This document shows, piece by piece, positions 17,364 through 26,058 of a stretch of DNA of 51,765 bases. This stretch comes from Bacilli bacterium (GTDB lineage: Bacteria; Bacillota_I; Bacilli_A; RFN20; CAG-449), in NCBI GenBank assembly GCA_900755065.1, contig CAAEFC010000052.1:1-51765 (forward strand). The letters run 5' to 3'. Under the pieces are notes generated by a model. It was not told where the DNA came from. It saw nothing but the letters and a program-made list of their open reading frames with translations, and ran no database searches. Positions within the stretch are counted from its first letter, which is position 1; every line of letters starts with the position of its first letter. The position numbers and the translations under genes were made by a program.

Positions 17364-18203
17364 ATGTCTCAGGGATTAACGAAAACCAAAAGAAGAATCC
17401 AGTCAATCACTTCCACCCGAAAGATTACCAAAGCGATGGATTTAGTCGCCACGGTCAAACTCAAAAGGTGGCGGGAAAGCATGGAGAACACGCTGTATTA
17501 TCTTCGCAATCTGGAAGAGATCGTTTTTTCCTGCTCGTGCAGCGAAAAGGACCGGGAAGAAATTCCGGAACTGAAAGCGGTTGTATCGGATTCCCGTCTG
17601 CTCGTCGTCGTCACTTCTTCGTTGGGGTTATGCGGCGGATACAATTACAATCTCTACAAATTTCTCGACGGGCAATTGAATAAAAACGACAAGGTGCTGA
17701 TCGTCGGCACGAAAGGGTACGCGCATTATGCAAACGGATCTTTTGATCCGGATCCGCGATATCTGAATCTGCTCGATAAATTCGATTATGCAAAGTCTTC
17801 CGATCTGGTCAGAGAGATCGTAACCGCGTACCGAAGCGGAAAATACAGGGAAGTCGTCCTGATTTCGACGACATACCGGAATTCGCTGACGTTCGTTCCC
17901 GAAGAAACGCGCCTGTTACCGTTAAGCGGCGTATTCGCGGACGATGCCGGTTCGATCCTCTACGAACCGAACCGGGGAGAAGTCCTGAAAGAACTGATTC
18001 CGAAGTATCTGAATACGTTGGTTTATGCGAAAATGACGGAAGCGATCGTCTCTGAATACGCTTCCCGAAGAAACGCGATGGACAGCGCCAACGACAATGC
18101 CGACGAATTGCTGGAAAAATTGCAGATCGAATTCAACAAAGCCAGACAAGCCGCGATCACGCAGGAAATCACCGAAGTGGTCGGCGGCACAATCAATAAG
18201 TAG
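17364..18203 (+). CDS. atpG: ATP synthase subunit gamma
   Basis: The central rotor shaft of F1. 279 aa. The N-terminal helix carries the RIQSITSTRKITKAMDLVATVKL signature and the C-terminal helix ends in QAAITQEITEVVGG. The middle Rossmann-like domain includes the VTSSLGLCGGYNYNL segment. Normal position between alpha and beta. Confidence 0.97.
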   Translation: MSQGLTKTKRRIQSITSTRKITKAMDLVATVKLKRWRESMENTLYYLRNLEEIVFSCSCSEKDREEIPELKAVVSDSRLLVVVTSSLGLCGGYNYNLYKFLDGQLNKNDKVLIVGTKGYAHYANGSFDPDPRYLNLLDKFDYAKSSDLVREIVTAYRSGKYREVVLISTTYRNSLTFVPEETRLLPLSGVFADDAGSILYEPNRGEVLKELIPKYLNTLVYAKMTEAIVSEYASRRNAMDSANDNADELLEKLQIEFNKARQAAITQEITEVVGGTINK

Positions 18204-18214
18204 GAGGAAATGAA

Positions 18215-19627
18215 ATGAGTGATTATCGTTACGGTACGATCGTACAGGCCATCGGACCGATCGTCGACGTCAAATTCGAGAAAGAACACCTGCCGAAACT
18301 GTTGACCGCGCTGAAAGTGGAACTCGGCGACGGGAACACGCTGACCATCGAAGTCCTTCAACACATCGGCGACGATATCGTTCGCGCGGTTTCGATGGGC
18401 GCGACGGACGGCCTGGTGCGCGGAATGCGCGTTCAAAATACGGACGCGCCGATTTCGGTTCCGGTCGGCGAAAAGACGTTGGGGCATATGTTCAATGTAC
18501 TCGGCGATCCGATCGACGGCACTTCGCCGGAAGCCTACGCCTCCTGTCCTCGTCTTCCGATTCATCGCGCCGCGCCGAAATTTGAAGATCAGAGCACATC
18601 GACCGAAATTCTGGAAACGGGAATCAAGGTCATCGACCTGCTCTGTCCGTACGTCAAAGGCGGTAAGGTCGGCCTGTTCGGCGGTGCCGGCGTGGGAAAA
18701 ACCGTCCTCATTCAGGAGTTGATCAACAACGTGGCTACCGAACGGCACGGTCTGTCGGTCTTCGCCGGAGTCGGCGAACGTTCCCGTGAAGGAAACGACC
18801 TCTATTTTGAAATGAAGTCCAGCGGTGTGTTGAGCAAGACGGCCTTGGTTTTCGGACAGATGAACGAACCGCCCGGAGCGCGTATGCGCGTGGCTTTAAG
18901 CGCGTTGACGATGGCCGAATATTTCCGCGACGTTAAAAATCAGGACGTTCTGCTCTTTATCGACAACATCTTCCGCTTTACGCAAGCGGGAAGCGAAGTG
19001 TCGGCGTTAATCGGAAGGATGCCTTCCGCAGTCGGTTATCAGCCGACTCTGGCGACGGAAATGGGGCAATTGCAGGAACGGATTACCTCGACGAAAAACG
19101 GCTCGATCACATCGATTCAGGCCATTTACGTTCCTGCCGACGATCTGACCGATCCGGCTCCGGCGACGACGTTCTCGCATCTCGATGCGAAAACCGTTCT
19201 GGACAGAAATACCGCGGCGTTGGGCATTTATCCGGCAGTCGATCCTCTGGAATCCTCCTCGAATATTCTCGACCCGAACATCATCGGCGAAAAGCATTAT
19301 CGGGTTGCCCGGGAAGTTCAGCGGATTCTTCAACGTTATAAGGAATTGCAGGATATCATCGCCATTTTGGGCATGGACGAATTGTCGGAAGAAGACAAGA
19401 CGCTGGTGAACCGGGCGCGAAGAATCCGGAATTTCCTCTCTCAGCCGCTTCACGTGGCCGCCGCATTCAACGGACAGGACGGCATCTATGTGCGAAAGGA
19501 AGATACCATTCGCTCTTTCGAGGCGATTCTTTCGGGAAAATACGATCACTATCCGGAAATGTGCTTTCTCTATGTGGGAACGATCGAGGACGTCGAAAAG
19601 AAACGCGAGGAATTAGATGGCAAATAA
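18215..19627 (+). CDS. atpD: ATP synthase subunit beta
   Basis: The catalytic subunit of F1. 470 aa with Walker A GGAGVGKT, the catalytic GERSREGND stretch, the LLFIDNIFRFTQAGSEV Walker B region and the DPAPATTFSHLDA loop. An AGGAGG precedes the start. It overlaps atpC by 11 bp. Confidence 0.98.
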   Translation: MSDYRYGTIVQAIGPIVDVKFEKEHLPKLLTALKVELGDGNTLTIEVLQHIGDDIVRAVSMGATDGLVRGMRVQNTDAPISVPVGEKTLGHMFNVLGDPIDGTSPEAYASCPRLPIHRAAPKFEDQSTSTEILETGIKVIDLLCPYVKGGKVGLFGGAGVGKTVLIQELINNVATERHGLSVFAGVGERSREGNDLYFEMKSSGVLSKTALVFGQMNEPPGARMRVALSALTMAEYFRDVKNQDVLLFIDNIFRFTQAGSEVSALIGRMPSAVGYQPTLATEMGQLQERITSTKNGSITSIQAIYVPADDLTDPAPATTFSHLDAKTVLDRNTAALGIYPAVDPLESSSNILDPNIIGEKHYRVAREVQRILQRYKELQDIIAILGMDELSEEDKTLVNRARRIRNFLSQPLHVAAAFNGQDGIYVRKEDTIRSFEAILSGKYDHYPEMCFLYVGTIEDVEKKREELDGK

Positions 19628-20012
19628 ATTGACGATCCGAATGGTTACGCCGGAGGGAAAAAAGAAAGAAGATCAGGCGGAAATCCTCAATGTCGTGACC
19701 ACTTCCGGAGCCATGGGGATTCTGCCGAAACACTTGCCTCTGGTCGCCGTTTTGGAGATTTCGCACCTGAATTACAGAAGCGACGGAAAACTTTTCGAAT
19801 ATTCGATTTCCGGAGGCGTGATGCATGTGAAGAAAGACGAAGTTCTTCTGCTGTTGGAATCGTTTGAATCCAAAGACGAAATCGATTTCGTCCGCGCGGA
19901 TAAGAGCAGAAAAAGAGCCGAAGAACGCCTCGCTCTGAAAGGACCGGATATCGATGTCCGACGGGCGGAAATTTCGCTGAAAAGGGCGTTGAATCGCCTG
20001 AACATGAAATAG
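19617..20012 (+). CDS. atpC: ATP synthase subunit epsilon
   Basis: The rotor-end and inhibitory subunit. 131 aa: an N-terminal beta sandwich (MVTPEGKKKEDQAEILNVVTTSGAMGILPKHLPLVAVL) and a C-terminal pair of helices (KSRKRAEERLALKGPDIDVRRAEISLKRALNRL). It is the last gene of the operon, ended by a strong terminator 2 bp after its stop. Confidence 0.96.
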   Translation: MANKLTIRMVTPEGKKKEDQAEILNVVTTSGAMGILPKHLPLVAVLEISHLNYRSDGKLFEYSISGGVMHVKKDEVLLLLESFESKDEIDFVRADKSRKRAEERLALKGPDIDVRRAEISLKRALNRLNMK

Positions 20013-20013
20013 G

Positions 20014-20039
20014 AAAAGAGTGGCACGCCACTCTTTTTT
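20014..20039 (+). terminator. Terminator of the atp operon
   Basis: An 8-bp perfect GC-rich stem (AGAGTGGC / GCCACTCT) with a two-base apparent loop (four once the closing pair opens) is followed by six Ts. It may also act on the convergent AraC gene from the other side. Confidence 0.9.
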
Positions 20040-20073
20040 GTCAACTGTGCGCAAGGATGAGGACAGGAAAGGT

Positions 20074-20955
20074 TTAATGTCCGTCTGAACCGATTTTTCT
20101 GACCGGTTTCAGTTCGATATAGCCTCTTGAACCGATCGGTTCCAGTTGGATCCGCGGATTCTCGAAATCCCACCGATAACCTAGCCCGGCCGGATTGTAG
20201 CGATTCATCGCCGCCTGAACGTTTTCGATGGCTTCTCCGTAGTTTTCTTCTTCAAACGGTTCGCCCTGAAACATCAGATAAACCGCCTCGTCCAGATCGA
20301 TGAGATCGAAACCTTCCGGAACAGGACCTCCGTAGTTCTCTTCGACCTCGACGCCCTGAACGTAAAGCGAAGTTCCTTTCCGAATCATTTTTTTCGGCAG
20401 ATAAAGGCATACCGGTTCCTCGGAAGCAGGGCAAATGCTTTTGAGAATTCCCCAGACATCGCAACCGACTTCGGCACAGTAATCGAAATAATGTTCGGCT
20501 CTGATGCCTCTTTTGAGGATAACCTTCCTTTTCGGCTTCGTGACGACGCTGACGAAAACGCTCTTAATTTCGCTCATTTTTTTCTTTTCCTTTCTTTCGG
20601 ATACGGGGTAAGGAATGAACAAGCCGATCGGCATCGGGTTTCGGGAATATTCGTAAGGATTGACGCCGAATTCCCTGAAAAAGGCTCTTTGATAACCATC
20701 GACGGAAGCATATCCGGAATCCAGCGCAACGTCGAGAATCCGGACATTGAAATCGCGAAGTTTCAATGCCGATAAGGACAGACGCAGACGACGGATATAG
20801 TGGCTCGGAGACAGTCCCGTCAATTCGGTGAACAGCCGGTAGGAATGCCAGGGAGAATAGTAAGACACAGTTGACAAATCACTGAGACTGACATTCTCGT
20901 ACAGATGTTCCCGAATGTATTCCTGCATTTTTTTGACCGCATCGTATTTGTTCAT
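20074..20955 (-). CDS. AraC-family regulator with GyrI-like effector domain
   Basis: 293 aa. Residues 1-105 form the AraC double helix-turn-helix, with SYYSPWHSYRLFTELTGLSPSHYIRRLRL as the first half and ILDVALDSGYASVDGYQRAFFREFGVNPYEYSR as the second. Residues 128-290 resemble the GyrI/SOUL-like small-molecule-binding domain of the Rob/BmrR group. Such proteins often control drug or stress responses, but no target gene is evident here. It lies convergent to atpC and divergent from dtd. Confidence 0.92.
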   Translation of the reverse strand: MNKYDAVKKMQEYIREHLYENVSLSDLSTVSYYSPWHSYRLFTELTGLSPSHYIRRLRLSLSALKLRDFNVRILDVALDSGYASVDGYQRAFFREFGVNPYEYSRNPMPIGLFIPYPVSERKEKKKMSEIKSVFVSVVTKPKRKVILKRGIRAEHYFDYCAEVGCDVWGILKSICPASEEPVCLYLPKKMIRKGTSLYVQGVEVEENYGGPVPEGFDLIDLDEAVYLMFQGEPFEEENYGEAIENVQAAMNRYNPAGLGYRWDFENPRIQLEPIGSRGYIELKPVRKIGSDGH

Positions 20956-21042
20956 TGCTCACACCTTCCGTCCCCATTCTATCGGACGGAACTCTTTCCT
21001 TCTCGACTTATTTTGCCATCGGACACTCCGGCTCATGCACGC

Positions 21043-21072
21043 AGTATAACAGATTTCGCACCGGACAGGCAA
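21043..21072 (-). promoter_or_regulatory. Candidate promoter of the AraC/GyrI gene
   Basis: On the minus strand TTGCCT and TATACT are separated by 18 bp, about 90 bp before the start codon, in the divergent region shared with dtd. Confidence 0.4.
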
Positions 21073-21155
21073 GATCGGTCGGGTGAAGAAGGCAAGTTGA
21101 CGGGAAATGTGGAAATTCATCGCGGAAGATGATATGATGACAAAAGGTGAAGTCG

Positions 21156-21605
21156 ATGAAAACGGTAGTGCAAGTGGTGAAAAAGGCAAGCGTGACGGTC
21201 AACGGAAAGATCGTCTCGGAAATCGGCGAAGGACTTTTGCTTTTCGTCGGTTTTTCTCCGGAAGACAATTCCGAAACGATGAAGAAGACGATTGACAAGA
21301 CGATGGGTTTACGGATTTTCGCCGACGGTAACGGAAAAACCAATCTTCCGTTCGACCGGGACAGACAGGAAGTTCTGTGCGTTTCGCAATTTACGCTTTA
21401 CGCGGATATCCGGCACGGAAAGCGACCTTCGTTCACTTCGTGCATGCGCCCTGAAACGGCCGAAATTCTGTACGAAAACACGCTGGATTACCTGAAAGAG
21501 TCGGGATACCGCGTTCAAAACGGCATTTTCGGCGCGGATATGAAAGTCGCTTTGGTCAATGACGGTCCCTTTACCCTGATCGTGGACAGCGAGGATTTAA
21601 AATGA
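21156..21605 (+). CDS. dtd: D-aminoacyl-tRNA deacylase
   Basis: Hydrolyses D-amino acids, and glycine mischarged on tRNA-Ala, from tRNAs. The catalytic-site motifs are SQFTLYAD and the Gly-cisPro motif in NDGPFTLIVD (NxGPxT in the family). 149 aa. I use the ATG after AAAGGTGAAG; a GTG three codons earlier overlaps that ribosome site. It overlaps mnmA by ATGA. Confidence 0.95.
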   Translation: MKTVVQVVKKASVTVNGKIVSEIGEGLLLFVGFSPEDNSETMKKTIDKTMGLRIFADGNGKTNLPFDRDRQEVLCVSQFTLYADIRHGKRPSFTSCMRPETAEILYENTLDYLKESGYRVQNGIFGADMKVALVNDGPFTLIVDSEDLK

Positions 21606-22747
21606 AAAATAAGAATGAGATCAGAATTCTGGTGGGCTTATCCGGCGGCGTGGATTCCGCGATCGCCGCATACCTGTTAAAGCAGGAAGGCTATCAGGTC
21701 GCGGGCGGATTCATGCGGAACTGGGACGCGATCGCCAACGGCGATTTCTTGGGAAATCCGACTCTGAACGAAAGCCAATGTCCGCAGGAAAAGGATTACG
21801 AGGATGCCCAAAAGGTTGCTGAGTTATTGGATATTCCGCTTTTGCGCGCCGACTTCGTCAAGGAATACTGGGACGAAGTTTTTACCTATTTTCTGGACGA
21901 ATATCAAAAGGGAAGAACGCCTAATCCCGATGTTTTCTGCAATAAATACATCAAATTCGATAAGTTTCTGAACTTCGCCAAAGAAAACGGATTCGATTAT
22001 ATCGCTACCGGACACTATGCGAAAAGAATCGACACGGAGCAGGGCGTCGAACTCCATAAATCTTTCGATACCAACAAAGATCAGACCTATTTTCTTTCTC
22101 AGGTCAGTCGGAAGCAACTCGGCGAATGCCTTTTTCCGTTAGGGGATATCGACAAAGGCGAAGTGCGAAGACTGGCGCGTGAATTGCATCTTCCGATCGC
22201 GGATAAAAAGGATTCAACGGGGGTCTGTTTCATCGGTGAGCGTCGGTTTAAGGAGTTTCTCAGCAATTATATCCCCGCTAAAAGGGGGGAGATCGTCGAT
22301 GTCCTGTCCGGAGAAGTCGTCGGTCATCATGAGGGAGTCCTCTACTATACCTTGGGTCAAAGGCGCGGTCTTGGCATCGGAGGTCTGAAAGGAAAAACTG
22401 CCGCGTCATGGTTTGTCGTCGGGAAAGATGTTCATCAAAATCGCCTCTACGTCGCTCAGGGGGAAGAAAACGAGTATCTCCTTTCCGATCGTGCGATCAT
22501 CACGCGAGTCAATTGGATGGATTCCGAAATGCCGAAGACTCCTCTTCACGTCGGATGCAAATTCCGATACAGGCAGAAAGACCAGGGCGTCGTTTTGAAA
22601 TTCATCGGAAATGATCGAATTGAACTGATTTTCGATCAGCCGTATAAGGCGGTAACGCCGGGACAGGCCGCCGTGTTTTATTCGGATAATCGATGCTTAG
22701 GCGGAGGAATAATCGACGAGATTTACTATCGGGGAAGGAGAAAATAA
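21602..22747 (+). CDS. mnmA: tRNA 2-thiouridylase MnmA
   Basis: Inserts sulfur at the 2-position of wobble U34 in tRNA-Lys, -Glu and -Gln. The PP-loop SGGVDS is at 14-19. The two catalytic cysteines are in NPDVFCNKYIKF and STGVCFIGERRFKEF. The C-terminal beta domain ends with the PGQAAVFYSDNRCLGGGII signature. 381 aa, full length. It is coupled to dtd upstream and to the NUDIX gene 2 bp downstream. Confidence 0.97.
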   Translation: MKNKNEIRILVGLSGGVDSAIAAYLLKQEGYQVAGGFMRNWDAIANGDFLGNPTLNESQCPQEKDYEDAQKVAELLDIPLLRADFVKEYWDEVFTYFLDEYQKGRTPNPDVFCNKYIKFDKFLNFAKENGFDYIATGHYAKRIDTEQGVELHKSFDTNKDQTYFLSQVSRKQLGECLFPLGDIDKGEVRRLARELHLPIADKKDSTGVCFIGERRFKEFLSNYIPAKRGEIVDVLSGEVVGHHEGVLYYTLGQRRGLGIGGLKGKTAASWFVVGKDVHQNRLYVAQGEENEYLLSDRAIITRVNWMDSEMPKTPLHVGCKFRYRQKDQGVVLKFIGNDRIELIFDQPYKAVTPGQAAVFYSDNRCLGGGIIDEIYYRGRRK

Positions 22748-22749
22748 GG

Positions 22750-23295
22750 ATGATCCGATTGCATTTGAATGACAATCAATGGCCGAACGAAGGAATCGAT
22801 CACGTCCGGAACGTGGCTCGTGCGATTTTACTCGACGAAAACGACAGCGTTTGCCTTTTGAAAGTCTATGGGTGCGATGCCTTTGGTCTTCGGGATTATT
22901 ACGAAACGCCCGGTGGGGGAGTCGACGAAGGAGAAACCTTTGAAGAAGCATTGATCCGCGAACTGGACGAAGAAGTCGGCGTCAATGCGGAAATCACGGT
23001 TTTTCTGGGAGAAATCACCGATTATTACAATTTGATTAAAAGAAAAAACATCAACCGTTACTATCTTTGCAAAATCGTCCGGAAAACGAAAATTCATCAC
23101 GAGTCCAAAGGAGATGCGTTGATTCAGTCGGTGAATTATTATCCGATTGAAGAGGCAATCGAAAAATATCGTGCGATGTCCGATTCGGGTGTGAGCAAAC
23201 TGGTCAAGCAAAGAGAACTTCCGATTCTTTTGGAGGCAAAACGCTTTTTAGATAGCAAAGCAAAGAAATCATCCGATCTTGGCGACAGTGGATGA
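22750..23295 (+). CDS. NUDIX hydrolase
   Basis: 181 aa with a complete Nudix box in GGGVDEGETFEEALIRELDEEVGV, so a metal-dependent nucleoside-diphosphate-X hydrolase is expected. The exact substrate cannot be read from sequence. The C-terminal 60 residues are helical and extend beyond the minimal fold. I use the ATG after GGAGAAAATAAGG. It is the last gene of the dtd-mnmA unit, and a CRISPR promoter begins within its final codons. Confidence 0.9.
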   Translation: MIRLHLNDNQWPNEGIDHVRNVARAILLDENDSVCLLKVYGCDAFGLRDYYETPGGGVDEGETFEEALIRELDEEVGVNAEITVFLGEITDYYNLIKRKNINRYYLCKIVRKTKIHHESKGDALIQSVNYYPIEEAIEKYRAMSDSGVSKLVKQRELPILLEAKRFLDSKAKKSSDLGDSG

Positions 23296-23387
23296 CGGAT
23301 GCGATTGCAGGGCGTATAATAAATATACCTTGATTCAACGGTTTTTCGTAAAAACCGCAATTATTCCTGATTTCAAGTGAATTTGGG
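23292..23387 (+). promoter_or_regulatory. CRISPR leader with promoter
   Basis: ATGACG and a perfect TATAAT (23315-23320) are 17 bp apart, pointing into the array; transcription should begin near 23327. The leader then contains an 8-bp perfect hairpin, CGGTTTTT-CGT-AAAAACCG (23339-23357), and runs AT-rich to the first repeat. The -35 box overlaps the end of the NUDIX gene. Confidence 0.55.
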
Positions 23388-23822
23388 GTTTGAGAGTAAT
23401 GTGAAACAAGGTATGACTCTTACCGGCGAAACCGTCTATCAGATCTTCCGTCCGTTTGAGAGTAATGTGAAACAAGGTATGACTCTTACACTATTTCTCT
23501 GATATCATATGCATTTGACGTTTGAGAGTAATGTGAAACAAGGTATGACTCTTACCACAAATTTATTTCACAGATTACGGAAAAGGTTTGAGAGTAATGT
23601 GAAACAAGGTATGACTCTTACCGTAGTCGCCGGCTTCTTCTAACCCTTGATGTTTGAGAGTAATGTGAAACAAGGTATGACTCTTACGCAAACCGATTCG
23701 GGCGGAATGACGAACATGTTTGAGAGTAATGTGAAACAAGGTATGACTCTTACAGGGCTTGATACATCGTTTGAAGCACTCCTGTTTGAGAGTAATGTGA
23801 AACAAGACGCCGTTAATCTTAC
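23388..23822 (+). CRISPR. CRISPR array, 7 repeats and 6 spacers, type II-like
   Basis: Six identical 36-bp repeats start at 23388, 23454, 23520, 23586, 23652 and 23718. Each begins GTTTGAGAGTAATGT and ends GGTATGACTCTTAC. A seventh at 23784 keeps the first 23 bp and then degenerates, as expected for the leader-distal end. All six spacers are exactly 30 bp. The 36/30 geometry and GTTTGAGAGT start fit type II systems of Bacilli. The repeat is partly palindromic (AGAGT...ACTCT). No cas gene or obvious tracrRNA lies in the 51.8-kb window, so effector proteins must be elsewhere or lost. Orientation follows from the promoter on the left and the degenerate repeat plus terminator on the right. Confidence 0.97.
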
Positions 23823-23832
23823 CCTTGCAAAG

Positions 23833-23872
23833 AACTGCTTTGATCCGTACAACGGCAAAGCAGTTTTGTTTT
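23833..23872 (+). terminator. Terminator of the CRISPR transcript
   Basis: A 10-bp perfect stem AACTGCTTTG / CAAAGCAGTT is followed by TTGTTTT, starting 11 bp after the last degenerate repeat. From 23873 to about 24030 I see no gene. Confidence 0.8.
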
Positions 23873-24062
23873 GAACCCGATGTTTTAATTCTTTTGCAAA
23901 TGATGATCAATTCATAGGCGGAGGAGCCTTTTAGATTTAAGAGAAACAGGTTCAAATTAACTTGAAAAGCAGGTAATTTTTTCATGGGACCGAAGGATTA
24001 TGGAAGAAACATAGTGCAATTCTTTTTCAATTTATTTATAATGAATGCAAGGAGAAAAGTTT

Positions 24063-24695
24063 ATGAAAAAATTTCTGAACAAAGTTTTTAATCCGAAAAA
24101 AACGGGATTGTTTTGGCTTTATTTTGTCTGCGGCGCTCTGACGTTGATCGTCGGGATCATGCTGATGCCGGTCTGGCAAAACTGCGGATCCTGGTGCTTT
24201 TATAAAGACTGGGGATTGCAGATCGTCAATATCATCATCGCCGTATGTTTGGTGCTGTACCTGGCTCTGTTTTTGGTGAAAAAGATTTCCGGTCGTTCAA
24301 ACGGCGTGATCAAAGTGCTGACGATCGTCGAATTCGTCATTCTCGCTTTGGTTGCGATCGGTTGCATTCTGCAACAGTTTAAGGTCATCAATATCGGCGG
24401 TTCGTGCGCGATTCTCGGATTGGCGATGTGGTGTCGCGGCGTTGTGGAAATTTTCCGGGCGTATTATCATCAGAAAGGAAATAACGAAAAATATCCTGTA
24501 TGGTGGCTCGTTATCGCGGTGGTCTTCGTTTCTCTGGGCGTATATCTGTTCGCCAAACCGTTATTTCAGGACGTCGTGATTCTCTGGATTTTCGTTTGTT
24601 TGATTCTTTTGTTCGGCATCGTGCTTGTGGTAGACGGATTTCTCGCTAAACCGGCGGGGAAAAAGTCGGTCGCTCAGAAGAAAAAGAACCGTTAG
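24063..24695 (+). CDS. Six-helix membrane protein of unknown function
   Basis: 210 aa with a basic N-terminus (KKFLNKVFNPKK) and six hydrophobic segments paired as hairpins. Its spacing resembles small DUF308/HdeD-like membrane proteins, which I cannot confirm. I use the ATG after AAGGAG; an upstream ATG would overlap that site. A TATAAT box at 24037-24042 lies just ahead. The stop codon is embedded in the stem of the following terminator, and rimO begins 31 bp later. Confidence 0.85.
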   Translation: MKKFLNKVFNPKKTGLFWLYFVCGALTLIVGIMLMPVWQNCGSWCFYKDWGLQIVNIIIAVCLVLYLALFLVKKISGRSNGVIKVLTIVEFVILALVAIGCILQQFKVINIGGSCAILGLAMWCRGVVEIFRAYYHQKGNNEKYPVWWLVIAVVFVSLGVYLFAKPLFQDVVILWIFVCLILLFGIVLVVDGFLAKPAGKKSVAQKKKNR

Positions 24696-24714
24696 AATTT
24701 TCTAACGGTTTTTA
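24688..24714 (+). terminator. Terminator overlapping the end of the membrane gene
   Basis: A perfect stem CCGTTAGAA / TTCTAACGG with a two-base apparent loop (effective stem of about 7-8 bp) is followed by TTTTT. The TAG stop of the preceding gene lies within the 5' arm. Confidence 0.8.
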
Positions 24715-24726
24715 TGAGGAATGACC

Positions 24727-26019
24727 ATGAAAGTGGGTTTAGTTTCGCTGGGGTGTGCGAAGAATCTGGTCGATTCGGAGATGATCCTCTCCTTGTTTCA
24801 AAGAAACGGATTTGAGATCGTGAACGATGAAAACAATGCCGATATTCTCGTCGTCAACACCTGCGGCTTTATCGAAGCGAGCAAACAAGAATCGATCGAT
24901 ACGATTCTGAAAATGACCCGACTGAACAAGATTACAATCGTTACCGGATGTCTTGTTGAGCGGTATAAGGAGGAATTGGAGAAGGAATTGCCGGAAGTCG
25001 ATCTTTTTTTGGCCATACGGGATTATCCTCATTTTTCCGAACTCGTCACGGCCCTCTTAAAGAGCAAACGGCTTCAAGGCGAACTTGATTTGAATCAGCG
25101 GGTACTGGCGACCGAAAAGTTTACCGCCTATCTGAAAATTTCGGAGGGTTGCAACAATCGTTGCACGTACTGCGCGATTCCGTTGATCAGGGGATCGTTT
25201 GTTTCGGTCGGCAAATCCGAAATTCTATCTCAGGCGAGGGCGCTACAAAAAAGGGGCGTCAAAGAACTGGTGGTGATTTCGCAAGATACGACCCGATACG
25301 GACAGGATATTCAAGAAGACCAAACGGATATCGTCGATCTTCTGAAATCTTTGCTTGAAATCAAAGAATTCGCATACATTCGCCTGTTGTATCTGTATCC
25401 AGACGAAATCACGGACGATCTGATCGATTTGATCGGCAGCGAACCTCGTTTGACCCCTTATTTCGATATACCGATTCAGCACTGCTCCGATCGCATTCTG
25501 AAAGCGATGCACCGGCGCGGAAGTAAAGAAGAACTGATCGCTTTATTTCAGAAAATTCGGGTCAAAGTGCCGTCCGCAGTACTGAGGACGACGCTGATCG
25601 TCGGATTTCCGGGTGAAAGCGATGAAGATTTTGAAGAATTGGTTGAATTCGTAAAAGAAATCGAGTTCGATCATCTGGGTGCGTTCACGTATTCGCGCGA
25701 AGAAGAAACGCCGGCCTACGATTTTCCGGATCAGATCGCGGAAAACGTGAAAAAGAGTCGGTACAAAAGAATTATGCGCGTTCAGCAAGCGATTTCCCGA
25801 AAAAGAAACCGGGCGCGCATCGGAGAAATCCATCAGGGCATTGTCGTTGACCGGACGGATGAGGGGTTATACGGACTGAGAAGTCATTTCAACGCGCCGG
25901 ACGACATTGACGGCAAGATCGTTTTTTCCGCCTGGAAGGCGCTGAACATCGGCGATATCGTCGAGGTTAGGATTACGGCTTGCGACAGTTACGATTTATA
26001 CGGCGAATTGATCGATTGA
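24727..26019 (+). CDS. rimO: Ribosomal protein uS12 methylthiotransferase
   Basis: A radical-SAM methylthiotransferase modifying Asp89 of ribosomal protein S12. The N-terminal UPF0004 domain starts MKVGLVSLGCAKNLVDSE with its cluster cysteines (SLGC, VNTCGF, VTGCL). The radical-SAM CxxxCxxC lies in EGCNNRCTYCAIP. The C-terminal TRAM domain ends in VRITACDSYDLYGELI. 431 aa. The ATG at 24727 is preferred because GAGGA is correctly spaced; an ATG two codons earlier overlaps it. Confidence 0.97.
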   Translation: MKVGLVSLGCAKNLVDSEMILSLFQRNGFEIVNDENNADILVVNTCGFIEASKQESIDTILKMTRLNKITIVTGCLVERYKEELEKELPEVDLFLAIRDYPHFSELVTALLKSKRLQGELDLNQRVLATEKFTAYLKISEGCNNRCTYCAIPLIRGSFVSVGKSEILSQARALQKRGVKELVVISQDTTRYGQDIQEDQTDIVDLLKSLLEIKEFAYIRLLYLYPDEITDDLIDLIGSEPRLTPYFDIPIQHCSDRILKAMHRRGSKEELIALFQKIRVKVPSAVLRTTLIVGFPGESDEDFEELVEFVKEIEFDHLGAFTYSREEETPAYDFPDQIAENVKKSRYKRIMRVQQAISRKRNRARIGEIHQGIVVDRTDEGLYGLRSHFNAPDDIDGKIVFSAWKALNIGDIVEVRITACDSYDLYGELID

Positions 26020-26058
26020 TTGAAAAAAATGCATATATTAACATATAGGTGTTGATCT

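Noticed and set aside
23575..23985. A 136-codon leftward frame running across the CRISPR array
   Set aside because: Its repeated segments are just the translated repeats and the frame arises because repeat plus spacer is 66 bp, a multiple of three. No ribosome site.
23873..24030. A tracrRNA immediately downstream of the CRISPR array
   Set aside because: The stretch has a small TTCAA/TTGAA hairpin but no extended complementarity to the first 15-20 nt of the repeat.
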